Notes: generated by a model not told the origin, from the letters alone. DNA of 64,000 nucleotides from Jiangella aurantiaca (GCF_004349105.1 NZ_SMLB01000003.1:62001-126000); one strand, 5' to 3'. Shown: positions 26,059 to 39,186, counted from the first letter of the stretch. Numbers and translations: made by a program.

Positions 26059-27234
26059 ATGCACGTCGCCCATCTGTCGCTGGCCGACTTCCGCTCGTAC
26101 GCCACGGTCGAGCTGCCGCTCGAGCCGGGCGTCACGGCGTTCGTCGGACCCAACGGCCAGGGCAAGACCAACCTGGTCGAGGCGCTGAACTACCTCGCCA
26201 CGCTGGGCAGCCACCGGGTCGCGCAGGACGCTCCCCTGGTGCGGCTCGGCGCCGAGCGGGCGGTCGTGCGCGGCAGTGTCGTCGAGACGATGGGCGGCGA
26301 GCCGCGCAGCACGCTGCTGGAGATCGAGATCACGCCGGGCAAGGCCAACCGCGCCCGCCTGAACCGGTCCCCGGTCTCCCGGCCCCGCGAGCTGCTCGGC
26401 GTGCTGACCACCGTGCTGTTCGCGCCCGAGGACCTCGCGCTCGTCAAGGGCGATCCGTCCGAGCGGCGCCGGTTCCTCGACGAGTTGCTGGTCGCGCGGG
26501 CGCCGCGGTTCGCCGGCGTCCGATCCGACTACGAGCGGGTCCTGAAACAGCGCAACGCCCTGCTCAAATCCGCCGGCACCGCCATGCGGGCCAGCCGCGG
26601 CGGCGGGTCGTCGCGCGGCCCCGATCTCAGCACGCTGGACGTCTGGGACACCCACCTGGCGCAGGCCGGTGCCGAGCTGCTGGCCGCCCGCCTCGATCTC
26701 GTCGAGGCGCTGCGGCCGCTGGTCGCCAAGGCGTACGACGCGGTGGCCGGCGGCTCCGGCACGTCCGGCGACCGTGAGGCACGGCTCACGTACAAGTCCT
26801 CGCTCGGGCGCGAGGCCGAGCTGGTGCCGTCGCGCGAGACGCTGGCGGCGGCGCTGCTCGAGACGCTGGCCGGGGTCCGGCGCGACGAACTGGACCGCGG
26901 CGTGTCACTGATCGGGCCGCACCGCGACGACCTCGTGCTGTCGCTCGGCCCGATGCCGGCGAAGGGGTACGCGAGCCACGGCGAGTCGTGGTCGTTCGCG
27001 CTGGCGTTGCGGCTCGCCTCGTATGAGCTGTTGCGTTCGGCCGGCAGCGACCCTGTACTGGTGCTCGACGACGTCTTCGCCGAGCTCGACTCCGGCCGGC
27101 GCGACCGGCTGGCCGAGCTCACGGCCGGCGCGGAGCAGGTGCTGGTCACTGCCGCGGTTGCCGCCGACGTGCCGGCCGGGCTCAGCGGCGCCAGGGTCGA
27201 CGTGCTGGGCGGCGAGGTCCGGCGATCGGGTTGA
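26059..27234 (+). CDS. recF: DNA replication and repair protein RecF
   Basis: 391 residues. SMC-like ATPase with Walker [15 protein letters not shown] (about 31-44), signature around [19 protein letters not shown] and Walker [14 protein letters not shown]. The middle lid helices include an Arg/Gly/Ser-rich loop at about 175-190 ([11 protein letters not shown]). RecF loads recombination mediators at single-strand gaps. It starts 20 nt after gnd. Confidence 0.95.
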   Translation: MHVAHLSLADFRSYATVELPLEPGVTAFVGPNGQGKTNLVEALNYLATLGSHRVAQDAPLVRLGAERAVVRGSVVETMGGEPRSTLLEIEITPGKANRARLNRSPVSRPRELLGVLTTVLFAPEDLALVKGDPSERRRFLDELLVARAPRFAGVRSDYERVLKQRNALLKSAGTAMRASRGGGSSRGPDLSTLDVWDTHLAQAGAELLAARLDLVEALRPLVAKAYDAVAGGSGTSGDREARLTYKSSLGREAELVPSRETLAAALLETLAGVRRDELDRGVSLIGPHRDDLVLSLGPMPAKGYASHGESWSFALALRLASYELLRSAGSDPVLVLDDVFAELDSGRRDRLAELTAGAEQVLVTAAVAADVPAGLSGARVDVLGGEVRRSG

Positions 27235-27256
27235 CCACGGGAGGTGGACAGAGGCG

Positions 27257-27877
27257 ATGAGTGACAGTGACGATGTCACCGTTCCGGCGCCGGACGTCGA
27301 CCTGCCGGCGCCCGCCACGGACCCCGTGGGGCCCGCGGACGGTTTCACGTGGAACCCCGACGGCGACGATCTCGCGAAGGCGCTGCTCGCGCGGGCGAAG
27401 GCGGCCGGCCGGACCGGTCGTCGCGCGCCGGCCCGCAAGACCGGTGACGGCTCGGGTGGTGGCGGCGGCTGGCGGCGGCGCCGCGCCCCCGGAGCCGGCT
27501 GGAGCGGCCCGGGCTCGGACGACCGCGACCCGCAGACGGTGGGCTCGGCCGTCGACCGGCTGATCGGCGAGCACGGGTGGGCCGAGGACATCGCGGTGCA
27601 CGGCGCGGTGGCCCGCTGGGACCAGGTCGTGGGGCCGGAGGTCGCGGCGCACGTCCAGCCTGAGCACTACGAGGACGGCGTGCTGACCGTGCGGGCCGAC
27701 TCGACGGCGTGGGCGACGCAGGTGCGGCTGTTCGCGGCCGAGCTGGTCCGCCGGTTCAACGCCGAGGTCGGCGACGGCTCCGTCACCAGGGTCGACGTCC
27801 GCGGACCGCAGGCGCCGAGCTGGCGGCGGGGGCCCCGGAGCGTACCCGGGCGAGGACCGCGCGACACCTACGGCTGA
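27257..27877 (+). CDS. dciA: DciA-family helicase loader/operator (DUF721)
   Basis: 206 residues from ATG 27257. A disordered Gly/Arg-rich N-terminal half (about 45-90) precedes the DUF721 domain (about 95-185) with HGAVARWDQVVGPEVAAHV and TVRADSTAWATQVRLFAAEL. In mycobacteria the homologue at this position between recF and gyrB interacts with the replicative helicase DnaB and is essential. A parS-like site lies in its 5' coding part. The frame is open upstream into recF, but the ATG 23 nt after the recF stop is the reasonable start. Confidence 0.88.
   Translation: MSDSDDVTVPAPDVDLPAPATDPVGPADGFTWNPDGDDLAKALLARAKAAGRTGRRAPARKTGDGSGGGGGWRRRRAPGAGWSGPGSDDRDPQTVGSAVDRLIGEHGWAEDIAVHGAVARWDQVVGPEVAAHVQPEHYEDGVLTVRADSTAWATQVRLFAAELVRRFNAEVGDGSVTRVDVRGPQAPSWRRGPRSVPGRGPRDTYG
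27341..27356. promoter_or_regulatory. parS-like site inside dciA
   Basis: GGTTTCACGTGGAACC; 13 of 16 matches to the consensus with an intact CACGTG core. Encodes part of DGFTWNP in DciA. Confidence 0.6.
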
Positions 27878-28105
27878 CCGAAATCCCCCGATCCGCTACG
27901 CGGCGCCAGACGGCCCCCAGCGTCGTTGAGGCTCCCGGTGCGGGTATGGGGACACATGCGCGGCGATCTACGCGGCTCCACGGGGCATTCAGGGCCGCAG
28001 AACGCACATTCTGGTGTCGGCACAAGGTAGAATAGGGCTGTCCATCCAGGCCGCGCGGTCTCCTGGGCCCTCTCATCGGCCTGCAGGTGGCGCGGTGTGG
28101 CCTGA

Positions 28106-30130
<2,025 letters not shown>

Positions 30131-30255
30131 GCCGGGCGCGAAACACAGCAATCCGAGCACGACATGAAAGACAACGGGGCCGAGGACAACCGCGAGGCTG
30201 TCCCGCGCGTCATACCTGATGTGCAACCGGCAGGTCGCACCTGGAGGAACCACTC

Positions 30256-32801
<2,546 letters not shown>

Positions 32802-32805
<4 letters not shown>

Positions 32806-33827
32806 CGAGCAGCGGCGCGACCGGGCGTCCGGGGACCGACCAGGACGCGCGCAACAAGAGCGCGCCCCCGGCGGACCGGCAGGACCAGCAGTCCAACGGC
32901 GCGAAGCCCGGGCCTCCCAGTAACAACGGGTCGCCGAACGGCCAGCAGGGCGGCGCGGATCCAGCGGTCGAGAACCGCCGCCAGCAGGGCGGCGGGCAGC
33001 CGCGTGGTGCCGCGGCCGCCCGGGTCGCCACCCGCAACCGCTCGCGCGAAGACACCACGCCGCGTACCGGGGGCGACTCCACGCAGAACCCGTGGGCCCG
33101 CCCGGGTGACCAGCCCGCCCAGAACGGAGCCCCGAACGCCGCGGCCTCGCCGAACGGTCCCGCGCCGCCCCCGGCCCCGTCCGGCCAGGCCGCGGGCGCG
33201 TCGCCGCACCAAGGTCCGGTGCCGCCGCCGTCGCTGGTCGCCCAGCAGGGCGGCGCGGCGCCGTCGGCCTTCCCGGCGGCCGCGCCCGGCACGCAGCCCG
33301 GCCCGGTCCCGGCCGCGCCCGTGCCGCCGTCGAATCTCGCCGTCGACACCCAGGCCAGCCTCGAGGCCGTCCCGCCCGCGCCCCGTCCGTCCGCCCCGGC
33401 GAAGGCGTCGGCGACCCCGAGCCCGTCCCGGTCCACCAGCTCGCGCCGCCCCGGCCGCGTCCGCAAGGCTCGGCTGCGGCTGCTGAGGGTCGACCCGTGG
33501 TCGGTCATGAAGACGGCGTTCCTGCTGTCCGTCGCGCTCGGCATCACGCTGTTCGTCGCCGTCGCGGTGCTCTGGTCGGTGCTCGACGCCGCCGGCGTGT
33601 TCAGCTCCATCGACGACGTCGTCACCGACATGACGGCGTCCGACAGCAACTCCGGCATCGACATCAACCAGTACGTCGAGCTGTCCCGCGTGCTCGGCTT
33701 CACCACCCTCATCGCGGTGGTCGACGTCGTGCTGTTGACGGCGCTGGCGACGCTGGGCGCGTTCCTGTACAACCTCTCCGCCAGCCTGCTCGGCGGACTC
33801 GAGCTGACCCTCGCCGAGGACGACTGA
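32802..33827 (+). CDS. DUF3566 membrane protein
   Basis: 341 residues. A long Pro/Ala/Gly/Gln-rich disordered N-terminus (about 1-220) leads to the DUF3566 domain: basic [20 protein letters not shown], transmembrane helix about 240-265, a short outer loop and a second helix about 300-330 ending in GLELTLAED. The family is found next to gyrA across actinobacteria (Rv0007 in M. tuberculosis); function is not established. GTG start in a four-base overlap with gyrA. Confidence 0.9.
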
Positions 33828-33915
33828 GCCGGTGTCAGCGGCGGTAGTCGCCCGGTTTGGGTTGGCCGCCGACGGTGAGGTACGCTGCTGCGGCGCACTT
33901 GGTGCGAAACACACC

Positions 33916-33989
33916 GGGCCTATAGCTCAGACGGTTAGAGCGCTTCCCTGATAAGGAAGAGGTCACAGGTTCAAGTCCTGTTAGGCCCA
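33916..33989 (+). tRNA. tRNA-Ile (GAT)
   Basis: Acceptor stem GGGCCTA / TAGGCCC, anticodon stem-loop CTTCC-CTGATAA-GGAAG with GAT at 33950-33952, T-loop GGTTCAAGTCC. The 3' CCA is not directly encoded. Usual position downstream of gyrA in actinobacteria. Confidence 0.97.
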
Positions 33990-34133
33990 CCCCACCTGAT
34001 GCCCTGTCGACTCGCTCGGCAGGGCTTCGTGCTGCTGACGTCCCCATGCGTGATTCCGACGTCGCCCTGCTGCCGCCGGCGGCTCTGCGTTAACCTCACA
34101 CGAGAGTCGATCACCGTCTGGAGGCGGACCATC

Positions 34134-34274
34134 GTGTTCAACAAGAAGATCCTGTTCGGAGCGGTCGTGGCCGTGGTCGGTTACCTCGGTTACCGCCGTT
34201 ACCAGTCCGGACGGGCCGAGCAGGACCTGTGGGCCGAGGCCACGGATCCGATCCCGCCCGCCGACCCGCGCTGA
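34134..34274 (+). CDS. DLW-39 family small membrane protein
   Basis: 46 residues from GTG 34134 with GGAGG at 34120-34124. One N-terminal transmembrane helix (ILFGAVVAVVGYLGY) and the AEQDLWAEATD motif that gives the family its name. Function unknown; characteristically encoded between the gyrase genes and the tRNA or ppiA genes in actinobacteria. Confidence 0.85.
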   Translation: MFNKKILFGAVVAVVGYLGYRRYQSGRAEQDLWAEATDPIPPADPR

Positions 34275-34349
34275 TTCATCCACCGACGGCCACGTGAGCC
34301 CTCGCCCCTTCGCGGCGAGGTCTGCGTGGCCGTCTGCTGTCTGCTCGAC

Positions 34350-34380
34350 TTGAAGTTGACGTAGCGTCAACGACTACCGT
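34350..34380 (+). promoter_or_regulatory. MerR-type operator/promoter of the TipA-like gene
   Basis: Palindrome GTTGACG (34355-34361) TAG CGTCAAC (34365-34371) sits between a possible -35 TTGAAG (34350-34355) and a possible -10 TACCGT (34375-34380), a 19-bp spacing characteristic of MerR-activated promoters. The palindrome is certain; the promoter boxes are weak matches. Confidence 0.6.
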
Positions 34381-34407
34381 CGTGGGCGGATCGGAGAGCC
34401 CGGTCCG

Positions 34408-35181
34408 GTGAACGACACGGAACACACGATGAGCTGGTCGATCAACGAGGTGGCGCGGGCAGCCGGGGTGACGTCGCGGACGCTGCGGCACTACCACGCG
34501 ATCGGGCTGCTCGAGCCGGCCTGGACGGCCGACGGAGGCCGTCGCTTCTACGAGCAGGAGCAGCTGCTGCGGTTGCAGCGGATCCTGCTGCTGCGCGAGC
34601 TCGGTCTCGGGCTGGACGCCATCGGCGAGGTGCTCGCCGCGCAGGACGGCGCCAGCGCCGTCGAGGTGCTGCGGCGGCACCGCGCCTGGCTGCTGGCCGA
34701 GCGGGCCCGGCTCGACCGGCTCGTCGTGACCGTGGAGTCCACCATGACCACCCTCGAGAAGGGAGGGACCATGACGGTGAACTCGATGTTCGCGGGGTTC
34801 GAGCAGAACCCGTACGAGGAGGAGGCGCGCTCCCGCTGGGGCGACCTCGCGGTGGACGACGCGACCGCCCGGATGCGCCGCTGGTCGGCGGACCAGGCGG
34901 CGCAGGCTCGCGAGGGCTTCGGCGCGGCGTTGGCCGCGCTCGCCGCGCTCCGCGCCGACGGCGTGCCCGTCGACGACCCGCGGGCACAGGACGTCGTGGA
35001 CGGCCATTACCGGTGGGTGTGCCTGTTCTGGACGCCCGACCGCGACGCCTACCGCGGCCTCGCCGACCTCTACGTCGACGACGACCGCTTCCGCCAGAAC
35101 ATCGGTCAGGGCGACGACGCCCTGGTCGAGTACCTCCGCGACGCGATGAAGGCCTACGCCGACTCGCGGCTCGGCCAGTAG
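34408..35181 (+). CDS. MerR-family regulator with TipAS domain
   Basis: 257 residues, GTG 34408 (ATG 34429 possible). N-terminal MerR helix-turn-helix SINEVARAAGVTSRTLRHYH, coiled coil about 80-115, and C-terminal TipAS antibiotic-recognition domain starting MFAGFEQNPYEEEA. In Streptomyces tipA the same domain is also made alone from an internal start; here an in-frame ATG at 34771 (residue 122) carries a strong Shine-Dalgarno, suggesting the same arrangement. The two cysteines of S. lividans TipAS used to capture thiopeptides seem to be replaced, so the ligand may differ. Autoregulation through the upstream palindrome is likely. Confidence 0.88.
   Translation: MNDTEHTMSWSINEVARAAGVTSRTLRHYHAIGLLEPAWTADGGRRFYEQEQLLRLQRILLLRELGLGLDAIGEVLAAQDGASAVEVLRRHRAWLLAERARLDRLVVTVESTMTTLEKGGTMTVNSMFAGFEQNPYEEEARSRWGDLAVDDATARMRRWSADQAAQAREGFGAALAALAALRADGVPVDDPRAQDVVDGHYRWVCLFWTPDRDAYRGLADLYVDDDRFRQNIGQGDDALVEYLRDAMKAYADSRLGQ
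34759..34773 (+). promoter_or_regulatory. Internal ribosome binding site and start (TipAS-like short form)
   Basis: AAGGGAGGG directly precedes the in-frame ATG at 34771-34773. Translation from here would give a 136-residue ligand-binding domain without the DNA-binding part, ending at 35181 like the full protein. Inference from sequence and the known tipA precedent. Confidence 0.6.
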
Positions 35182-35324
35182 TCCGACGGGTTCGGGAGAG
35201 CTGCAGATCTCCCGGCCCGCGGGCCCTGGATTCGGGTACGAATTCGCTGTACAGCGCGGTGACACGCTAAGGTTGTCGGCGCGGTCCGGCCCGTGCCCTC
35301 GGCGCGGCGCCGCTCCGCACCATC

Positions 35325-35400
35325 GGGGACGTAGCTCAATTGGCAGAGCACTGCCTTTGCAAGGCAGGGGTTAGGGGTTCGATTCCCCTCGTCTCCACCA
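35325..35400 (+). tRNA. tRNA-Ala (TGC)
   Basis: Acceptor stem GGGGACG / CGTCTCC (one G-T pair), anticodon loop CTGCC-TTTGCAA-GGCAG with TGC at 35358-35360, T-arm GGGTTCGATTCCC and encoded CCA at 35398-35400. Confidence 0.97.
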
Positions 35401-35821
35401 GATCTCCTGAGATTCACCTGCGCGTTCAACGACGGTGGCTGTCATCGCGGCAGAACGACGACCTGGACACCTACGGCTGACCTGAACAGAGATCCCACAG
35501 GCCGCGACGACCGGGCACGCTTGATCATGGAGAAGGTCGGCTCTGGAGTCGCGGGAAACCCGACCTTCTCCATGATCAACTCGGTGAGGCGCGGGTGGTG
35601 GCATGAGCGCCAACGGTTGGCGCTGGCGTCAACACGCCGGGTCGTGATCGCCTGTCCTGCCCGGGTCGGCCAGCGCCCCGAGCGGGGTGACGCCGTGACG
35701 ACGGCGCCGTTGCCGCGCCGGTCACACCTGACCGCCAGATCCTCATGAACGATGACGCCATCATCGGCAATCTCGATGGCGGCTAAGACACAGTGGTGCG
35801 GGGCCGCCTGTCGCTCTGAGT
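35401..35821. other. Intergenic region with palindromic repeat
   Basis: 421 bp without a supported gene. It contains the palindromic repeat at 35521-35579. A minus-strand reading frame at 35442-35891 has no recognisable family and runs through the repeat; I do not call it, although the part encoded at about 35610-35820 could be a gene remnant. Confidence 0.5.
35521..35579. repeat. Dispersed palindromic repeat, copy 1
   Basis: Perfect 20-bp inverted repeat: arms 35521-35540 (starting TTGATCATGGAG) and 35560-35579, loop 19 nt. Related hairpins at 49413-49467 and 55002-55077 share the TTGATC..GGAG arm pattern. Looks like a REP-type or miniature palindromic element. Confidence 0.85.
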
Positions 35822-35980
35822 TCAGCCCTCCCGATCGACGTCGTGGCGGTTCCAGCGCCGCCGGCGACCGACCTTGCGATTCACCGACCACGGCGCGCGG
35901 GCAGCGTCCCCGTGCCCGCGGTGCTTGTGCGGCTTGCAGGTACCGCAGCCCTTGCGGCGCCGGTGTGGCGAGTGCGCCAT
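35822..35980 (-). CDS. Small basic Cys-containing protein
   Basis: 52 residues from ATG 35980 with GGGAGG 8 nt upstream. MAHSPHRRRKGCGTCKPHKH is strongly basic with a CxxC pair, followed by RGHGDAARAPWSVNRK and a second basic tail. I recognise the layout (CxxCKPHK, then a basic RHD tail) from short hypothetical proteins of actinobacteria but know no function; nucleic-acid or zinc binding is plausible. Confidence 0.55.
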   Translation of the reverse strand: MAHSPHRRRKGCGTCKPHKHRGHGDAARAPWSVNRKVGRRRRWNRHDVDREG

Positions 35981-36151
35981 CGTGTGACCTCCCGGGACCA
36001 TCCCCGCCCAGGTGGGCGGAGTAGCCCAGGGGTGCCGCCAGCGCTCATGCAAGCCATTCTGCCTTGAACGACCGGAGGACGAGCCGGCACCGACCGTCGG
36101 GTAGGCGCCTGGTCGGCGACGCTTCGTGCCCGTTCGAGCCAGGTCGCTGCG

Positions 36152-36358
36152 CTACGCCTTTCGCGCGCCTCCCGGCCGGACCATCGACCCGGCGATGCGC
36201 AGGTCGTACTGGTCGACCACGCAGGTGGTGTGGTGGTGGGCGTTGGTGTGGTGGCGCGCCGCCGCGTCGGCCAGCCTGTAGCGGACGAACTGCCGTCCGA
36301 CCCAGGGGCACTCGACGCATCGTCCCCGGTAGCGCAGCTGGCCGGGATCCTGTGACAT
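36152..36358 (-). CDS. Small hypothetical protein with CxxC and His clusters
   Basis: 68 residues from ATG 36358; GTG 36364 is an alternative. CVECPWVGRQFVRYRLADAA followed by ARHHTNAHHHTTCVV gives a C-x2-C ... H-H ... H-x3-C arrangement like a small zinc-binding domain, then a DQYDLRIAG segment. No ribosome binding site stands out. It lies 171 nt upstream of and on the same strand as the basic protein at 35822. Confidence 0.45.
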   Translation of the reverse strand: MSQDPGQLRYRGRCVECPWVGRQFVRYRLADAAARHHTNAHHHTTCVVDQYDLRIAGSMVRPGGARKA

Positions 36359-36442
36359 GGACACAGAATAACCTGTGACAATGCATCGGACGTCAGTAGC
36401 AGCTACTGCTCTATCGTGAGGCGGTGCTCCGGGCCGTGACGG

Positions 36443-38725
36443 TCAGGTCGCCACGGCTGCCGTCGCGGTGGTGGGTGCGACGTTGAAGTTGTGCCGGAAG
36501 ACGTTGTCGGGGTCGTAGCGGTCCTTGAGCTCGCCCAACCGCTCCAGCGTTGCCGGCGGGAAGGCCGCGGCCAGCACCTCCGCGCTCTGGTCGGTCTCGA
36601 AACTGATGTAGAGGCCGGAGAAGAACGGCTGGAGCGTGGCCCAGGCCTCGGCCAGCCGCTGGACGTGGGCTCCCATCGCCGACACCGAGAAGTTCGCCGA
36701 CCGGTGCGCGTACGCCGTCGCGTCGGCGGGGACGTCCGAGACGGCGCCACCGACGGCGCGGATCTGGAAGAAGTGGATCGCGCCGCTCGACAGGGCCGCG
36801 GCGACGGCCGCGGCGAACTCGGGTGTGATGTGCTCGATCAGGCCGCTGTGCGCGAGCGGCTCGCCGGTCGACACGTGGGCGGGACCGGCGGCGTTCTGCA
36901 TGATCGACGCGTATGGCCGGATCGTCACCTCCTGGTCGTAGAGCGGCGCGATCGACGCGATCTCCTGCAGCCGCGCGACGACGACGTCGGGGTCGGACGA
37001 CTCGACCACCGAGTAGGTCTGCGCGATCGCCGGCTGGCCGTTTCGGGGCGGACCCATGATGAGGAAGCTCGTGAAGTCGCGGGGCGCGCCCTCGACCGCG
37101 GCGCCCCAGCCGACCAGGTAGTCCGCGACGTTCTCGGGGACCTGCGTGAGCTGGCCCCAGCCGACCTCGCCCACCTCGTCGACGACGAAGTCGAAGGAGG
37201 TGACGATGCCGAAGTTGCCGCCGGCGCCGCGGACCGCCCAGAACAGGTCGGGGTGCTCTGTCTCGCTGGCCCGCACCACCGACCCGTCGGCCAGCACGAC
37301 CTCGACCGCGCGCAGGTGGTCGATGGTCAGCCCGTGCGACCGTGACAGGAAGCCGATCCCGCCGGCCGTCGCCAGCCCGCCGACACCCACCCCGCCGTAG
37401 TCGCCGGACGACAACGCCCAGCCGTGCGGAGCCAGCGCCGTCGCCACGTCCATCCAGCGTGCGCCGGCGCCGATACGCACCAACCGCTGCGACTCGTCAA
37501 GCACCTCGATCCGGTCCAGTCGGCCGACGTCGATGACCATGCCGCCGTTGTTCGTCGACCGCCCGCTGATGCCGTGGCCGCCGCTACGGATGCCCAGCGG
37601 CAGGTCGGGGTGGCGCCGCGCGTACGCCAGCGCCTCGACCACCTCAGCGGTCGACGACGGGCGCAGCACCAGGCCGGGCGACCCGCCGCGCAGGTAGCCC
37701 CCGCGCACGGTCCGGTAGTCGGGGTCGCCGGGTTCGACGGCGGAGTCCCGCAGCGACGCGGGCACACCGTCGTAGTCGATGCCCTCGCGACGGGCCGCGA
37801 GCGCCGCCGCCGGCCGGATCCGCTCGCCCGCGGAGCCCGCCGGCACCGCGTCGTCGACGGCCGCACGCAGGGCGGGTATGACCTCCTCGGCGAACTGCTG
37901 CATCGTCCGTGGGTCGTCGCCCATGACGATGAAGGTGCCGATGCCGTCCTCGACGACCAGCGGCAGCAGGTCGTCGACCCAGTCCTGGCTGGTGCCCTGG
38001 AGGAACCCGGTGCGCGACGCGCCGAACCGGCCGCCGATGTTGAGCAGCCGGCGGATCTCGCGCGGGTCGCGGCCGGTCTCGCGCGCGGCCTCGTCGATGA
38101 TCGCGTTGCCGCGCTTCAGGTCGCCCGGCTCGAGATACGGCAGGCTGGGCAGCCAGCCGTCGCCCTTCTCGCCGATCAGGCGGAGCATGCGCGGCTTCAG
38201 CGCGCCGATCCACAACGGGATGGGGTGCTTCGGCGCGGGGCCGCGCTTGGCGCCGTCCAGCCGGTAGAAGTCGCCGCCGACGCGGGCGCCGCCGCGCGCG
38301 TCCACGTCCCACAGCGCGCGGATGACGTCGATCGCCTCGCTGAGCGCCTGGACGGACTCGCCGGGGGTGAGCCGGCGCCCGCCCATCGCCTCGATCGCGT
38401 CCCAGAACCCGCCCGCTCCGATGCCGAGCTCGGCCCGGCCGTCCGAGAGCAGGTCGAGGCTGGCCGCCGCCCGGGCGAGGACGGCGGGCGTACGCAGTGG
38501 GATGCTGTGAACGTTTGCGGACAGCCGCACGCGCGACGTCTGCGCCGCGACCCAGGTGAGCAGCGTCCAGGTGTCGAGGAACGCGGGCTGGTAGGGATGG
38601 TCCTGGAACGTCACCACGTCGAACCCCAGCTGCTCGCTCAGCTGCGCGAGCGCGACGGGGGTCTGCGGCGACTGGTTCGTGGGGGTGATGAAGGTGCCGA
38701 ACTCGAGACGGTGGCCGTAGTTCAC
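36443..38725 (-). CDS. Fusion of luciferase-like monooxygenase and berberine-bridge-type FAD oxidase
   Basis: 760 residues from GTG 38725 (GGAG upstream; GTG 38752 possible). Residues 1-300 are a luciferase-like, probably F420- or FMN-dependent oxidoreductase (FGTFITPTNQ, FDVVTFQDHPYQPAF, ELGIGAGGFWDAIEAMGG, PIPLWIGALKPRMLRLIGEK). From about 330 comes a PCMH FAD domain with the covalent-FAD His in GIRSGGHGISGRS, GVGVGGLATAGGIGFLSR and the BBE C-terminal motif YDPDNVFRHNFN. The second covalent cysteine of bicovalent BBE enzymes is not obvious. Two flavin enzymes on one chain suggest coupled oxidation of a small molecule. Divergent from an HxlR regulator 65 nt away. Confidence 0.85.
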   Translation of the reverse strand: MNYGHRLEFGTFITPTNQSPQTPVALAQLSEQLGFDVVTFQDHPYQPAFLDTWTLLTWVAAQTSRVRLSANVHSIPLRTPAVLARAAASLDLLSDGRAELGIGAGGFWDAIEAMGGRRLTPGESVQALSEAIDVIRALWDVDARGGARVGGDFYRLDGAKRGPAPKHPIPLWIGALKPRMLRLIGEKGDGWLPSLPYLEPGDLKRGNAIIDEAARETGRDPREIRRLLNIGGRFGASRTGFLQGTSQDWVDDLLPLVVEDGIGTFIVMGDDPRTMQQFAEEVIPALRAAVDDAVPAGSAGERIRPAAALAARREGIDYDGVPASLRDSAVEPGDPDYRTVRGGYLRGGSPGLVLRPSSTAEVVEALAYARRHPDLPLGIRSGGHGISGRSTNNGGMVIDVGRLDRIEVLDESQRLVRIGAGARWMDVATALAPHGWALSSGDYGGVGVGGLATAGGIGFLSRSHGLTIDHLRAVEVVLADGSVVRASETEHPDLFWAVRGAGGNFGIVTSFDFVVDEVGEVGWGQLTQVPENVADYLVGWGAAVEGAPRDFTSFLIMGPPRNGQPAIAQTYSVVESSDPDVVVARLQEIASIAPLYDQEVTIRPYASIMQNAAGPAHVSTGEPLAHSGLIEHITPEFAAAVAAALSSGAIHFFQIRAVGGAVSDVPADATAYAHRSANFSVSAMGAHVQRLAEAWATLQPFFSGLYISFETDQSAEVLAAAFPPATLERLGELKDRYDPDNVFRHNFNVAPTTATAAVAT

Positions 38726-38775
38726 GATCCTCAGTCTCCGGATCGGCGCCACACTTGGCCAACCCGCGGTCAGAG

Positions 38776-38792
38776 ACTTATCATGAGTAAGT
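38776..38792. promoter_or_regulatory. Possible HxlR operator
   Basis: Imperfect palindrome ACTTATCATGAGTAAGT (arms ACTTA at 38776-38780 and TAAGT at 38788-38792, CATG centre) between the divergent fusion oxidase and hxlR genes, touching the hxlR start codon. Candidate autoregulatory site. Confidence 0.45.
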
Positions 38793-39186
38793 GGCTATCG
38801 AAACCAGAGTCGCCCCCGAGCGCCCGACCACCGGCTACGAGCACATCGACGACGAGAAGTGCCGGCTGTTCACGGGCTACATCGAGACCATCGGCAAGAA
38901 GTGGAGCGGCGGCATCATGATGGCCGCGGCGCGCGGCGCCACCCGCTTCGTGGAGTATCGCGCGGCGGTCCGCGGCATCTCCGACCGCCTGCTCAACCAG
39001 CGGCTCAAGGAGCTCGAGGCCGAGGGGCTGATCGAGCGGACGGTGGTGCCGACCACTCCGGTGCTGGTGCGGTACCGCCTCACCGAACGCGGCCGGAGCC
39101 TGATGCGTGCGCTCCAGCCGCTGGTCGCCTGGAGCGTCGACGACTACGAGCGCACGCATCGGCGGCCGGATCAGGGACGCGTGTAG
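38791..39186 (+). CDS. HxlR-family transcriptional regulator
   Basis: 131 residues, GTG start. The N-terminal cysteine in DDEKCRLFTGYIETIGKKWS and the winged helix with GISDRLLNQRLKELEAEGLI and PVLVRYRLTERGRSL fit HxlR/MarR-like regulators, which often sense reactive electrophiles or redox through that cysteine. Divergent orientation to the fusion oxidase suggests it controls it. Confidence 0.88.
   Translation: MAIETRVAPERPTTGYEHIDDEKCRLFTGYIETIGKKWSGGIMMAAARGATRFVEYRAAVRGISDRLLNQRLKELEAEGLIERTVVPTTPVLVRYRLTERGRSLMRALQPLVAWSVDDYERTHRRPDQGRV

Noticed and set aside
33835-34047. Minus-strand ORF antisense to tRNA-Ile (TGLEPVTSSLSGKRSNRL-type)
   Set aside because: This peptide is the well-known spurious translation of the complement of tRNA genes; the tRNA explains the sequence.
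35154-35613. Minus-strand ORFs across tRNA-Ala (with NRTPNPCLAKAVLCQLSY)
   Set aside because: Again the complement of a tRNA read as protein; no independent support.
35442-35891. 149-codon minus-strand ORF downstream of tRNA-Ala
   Set aside because: Runs through a palindromic repeat, has no recognisable domain and overlaps a better-supported small ORF.
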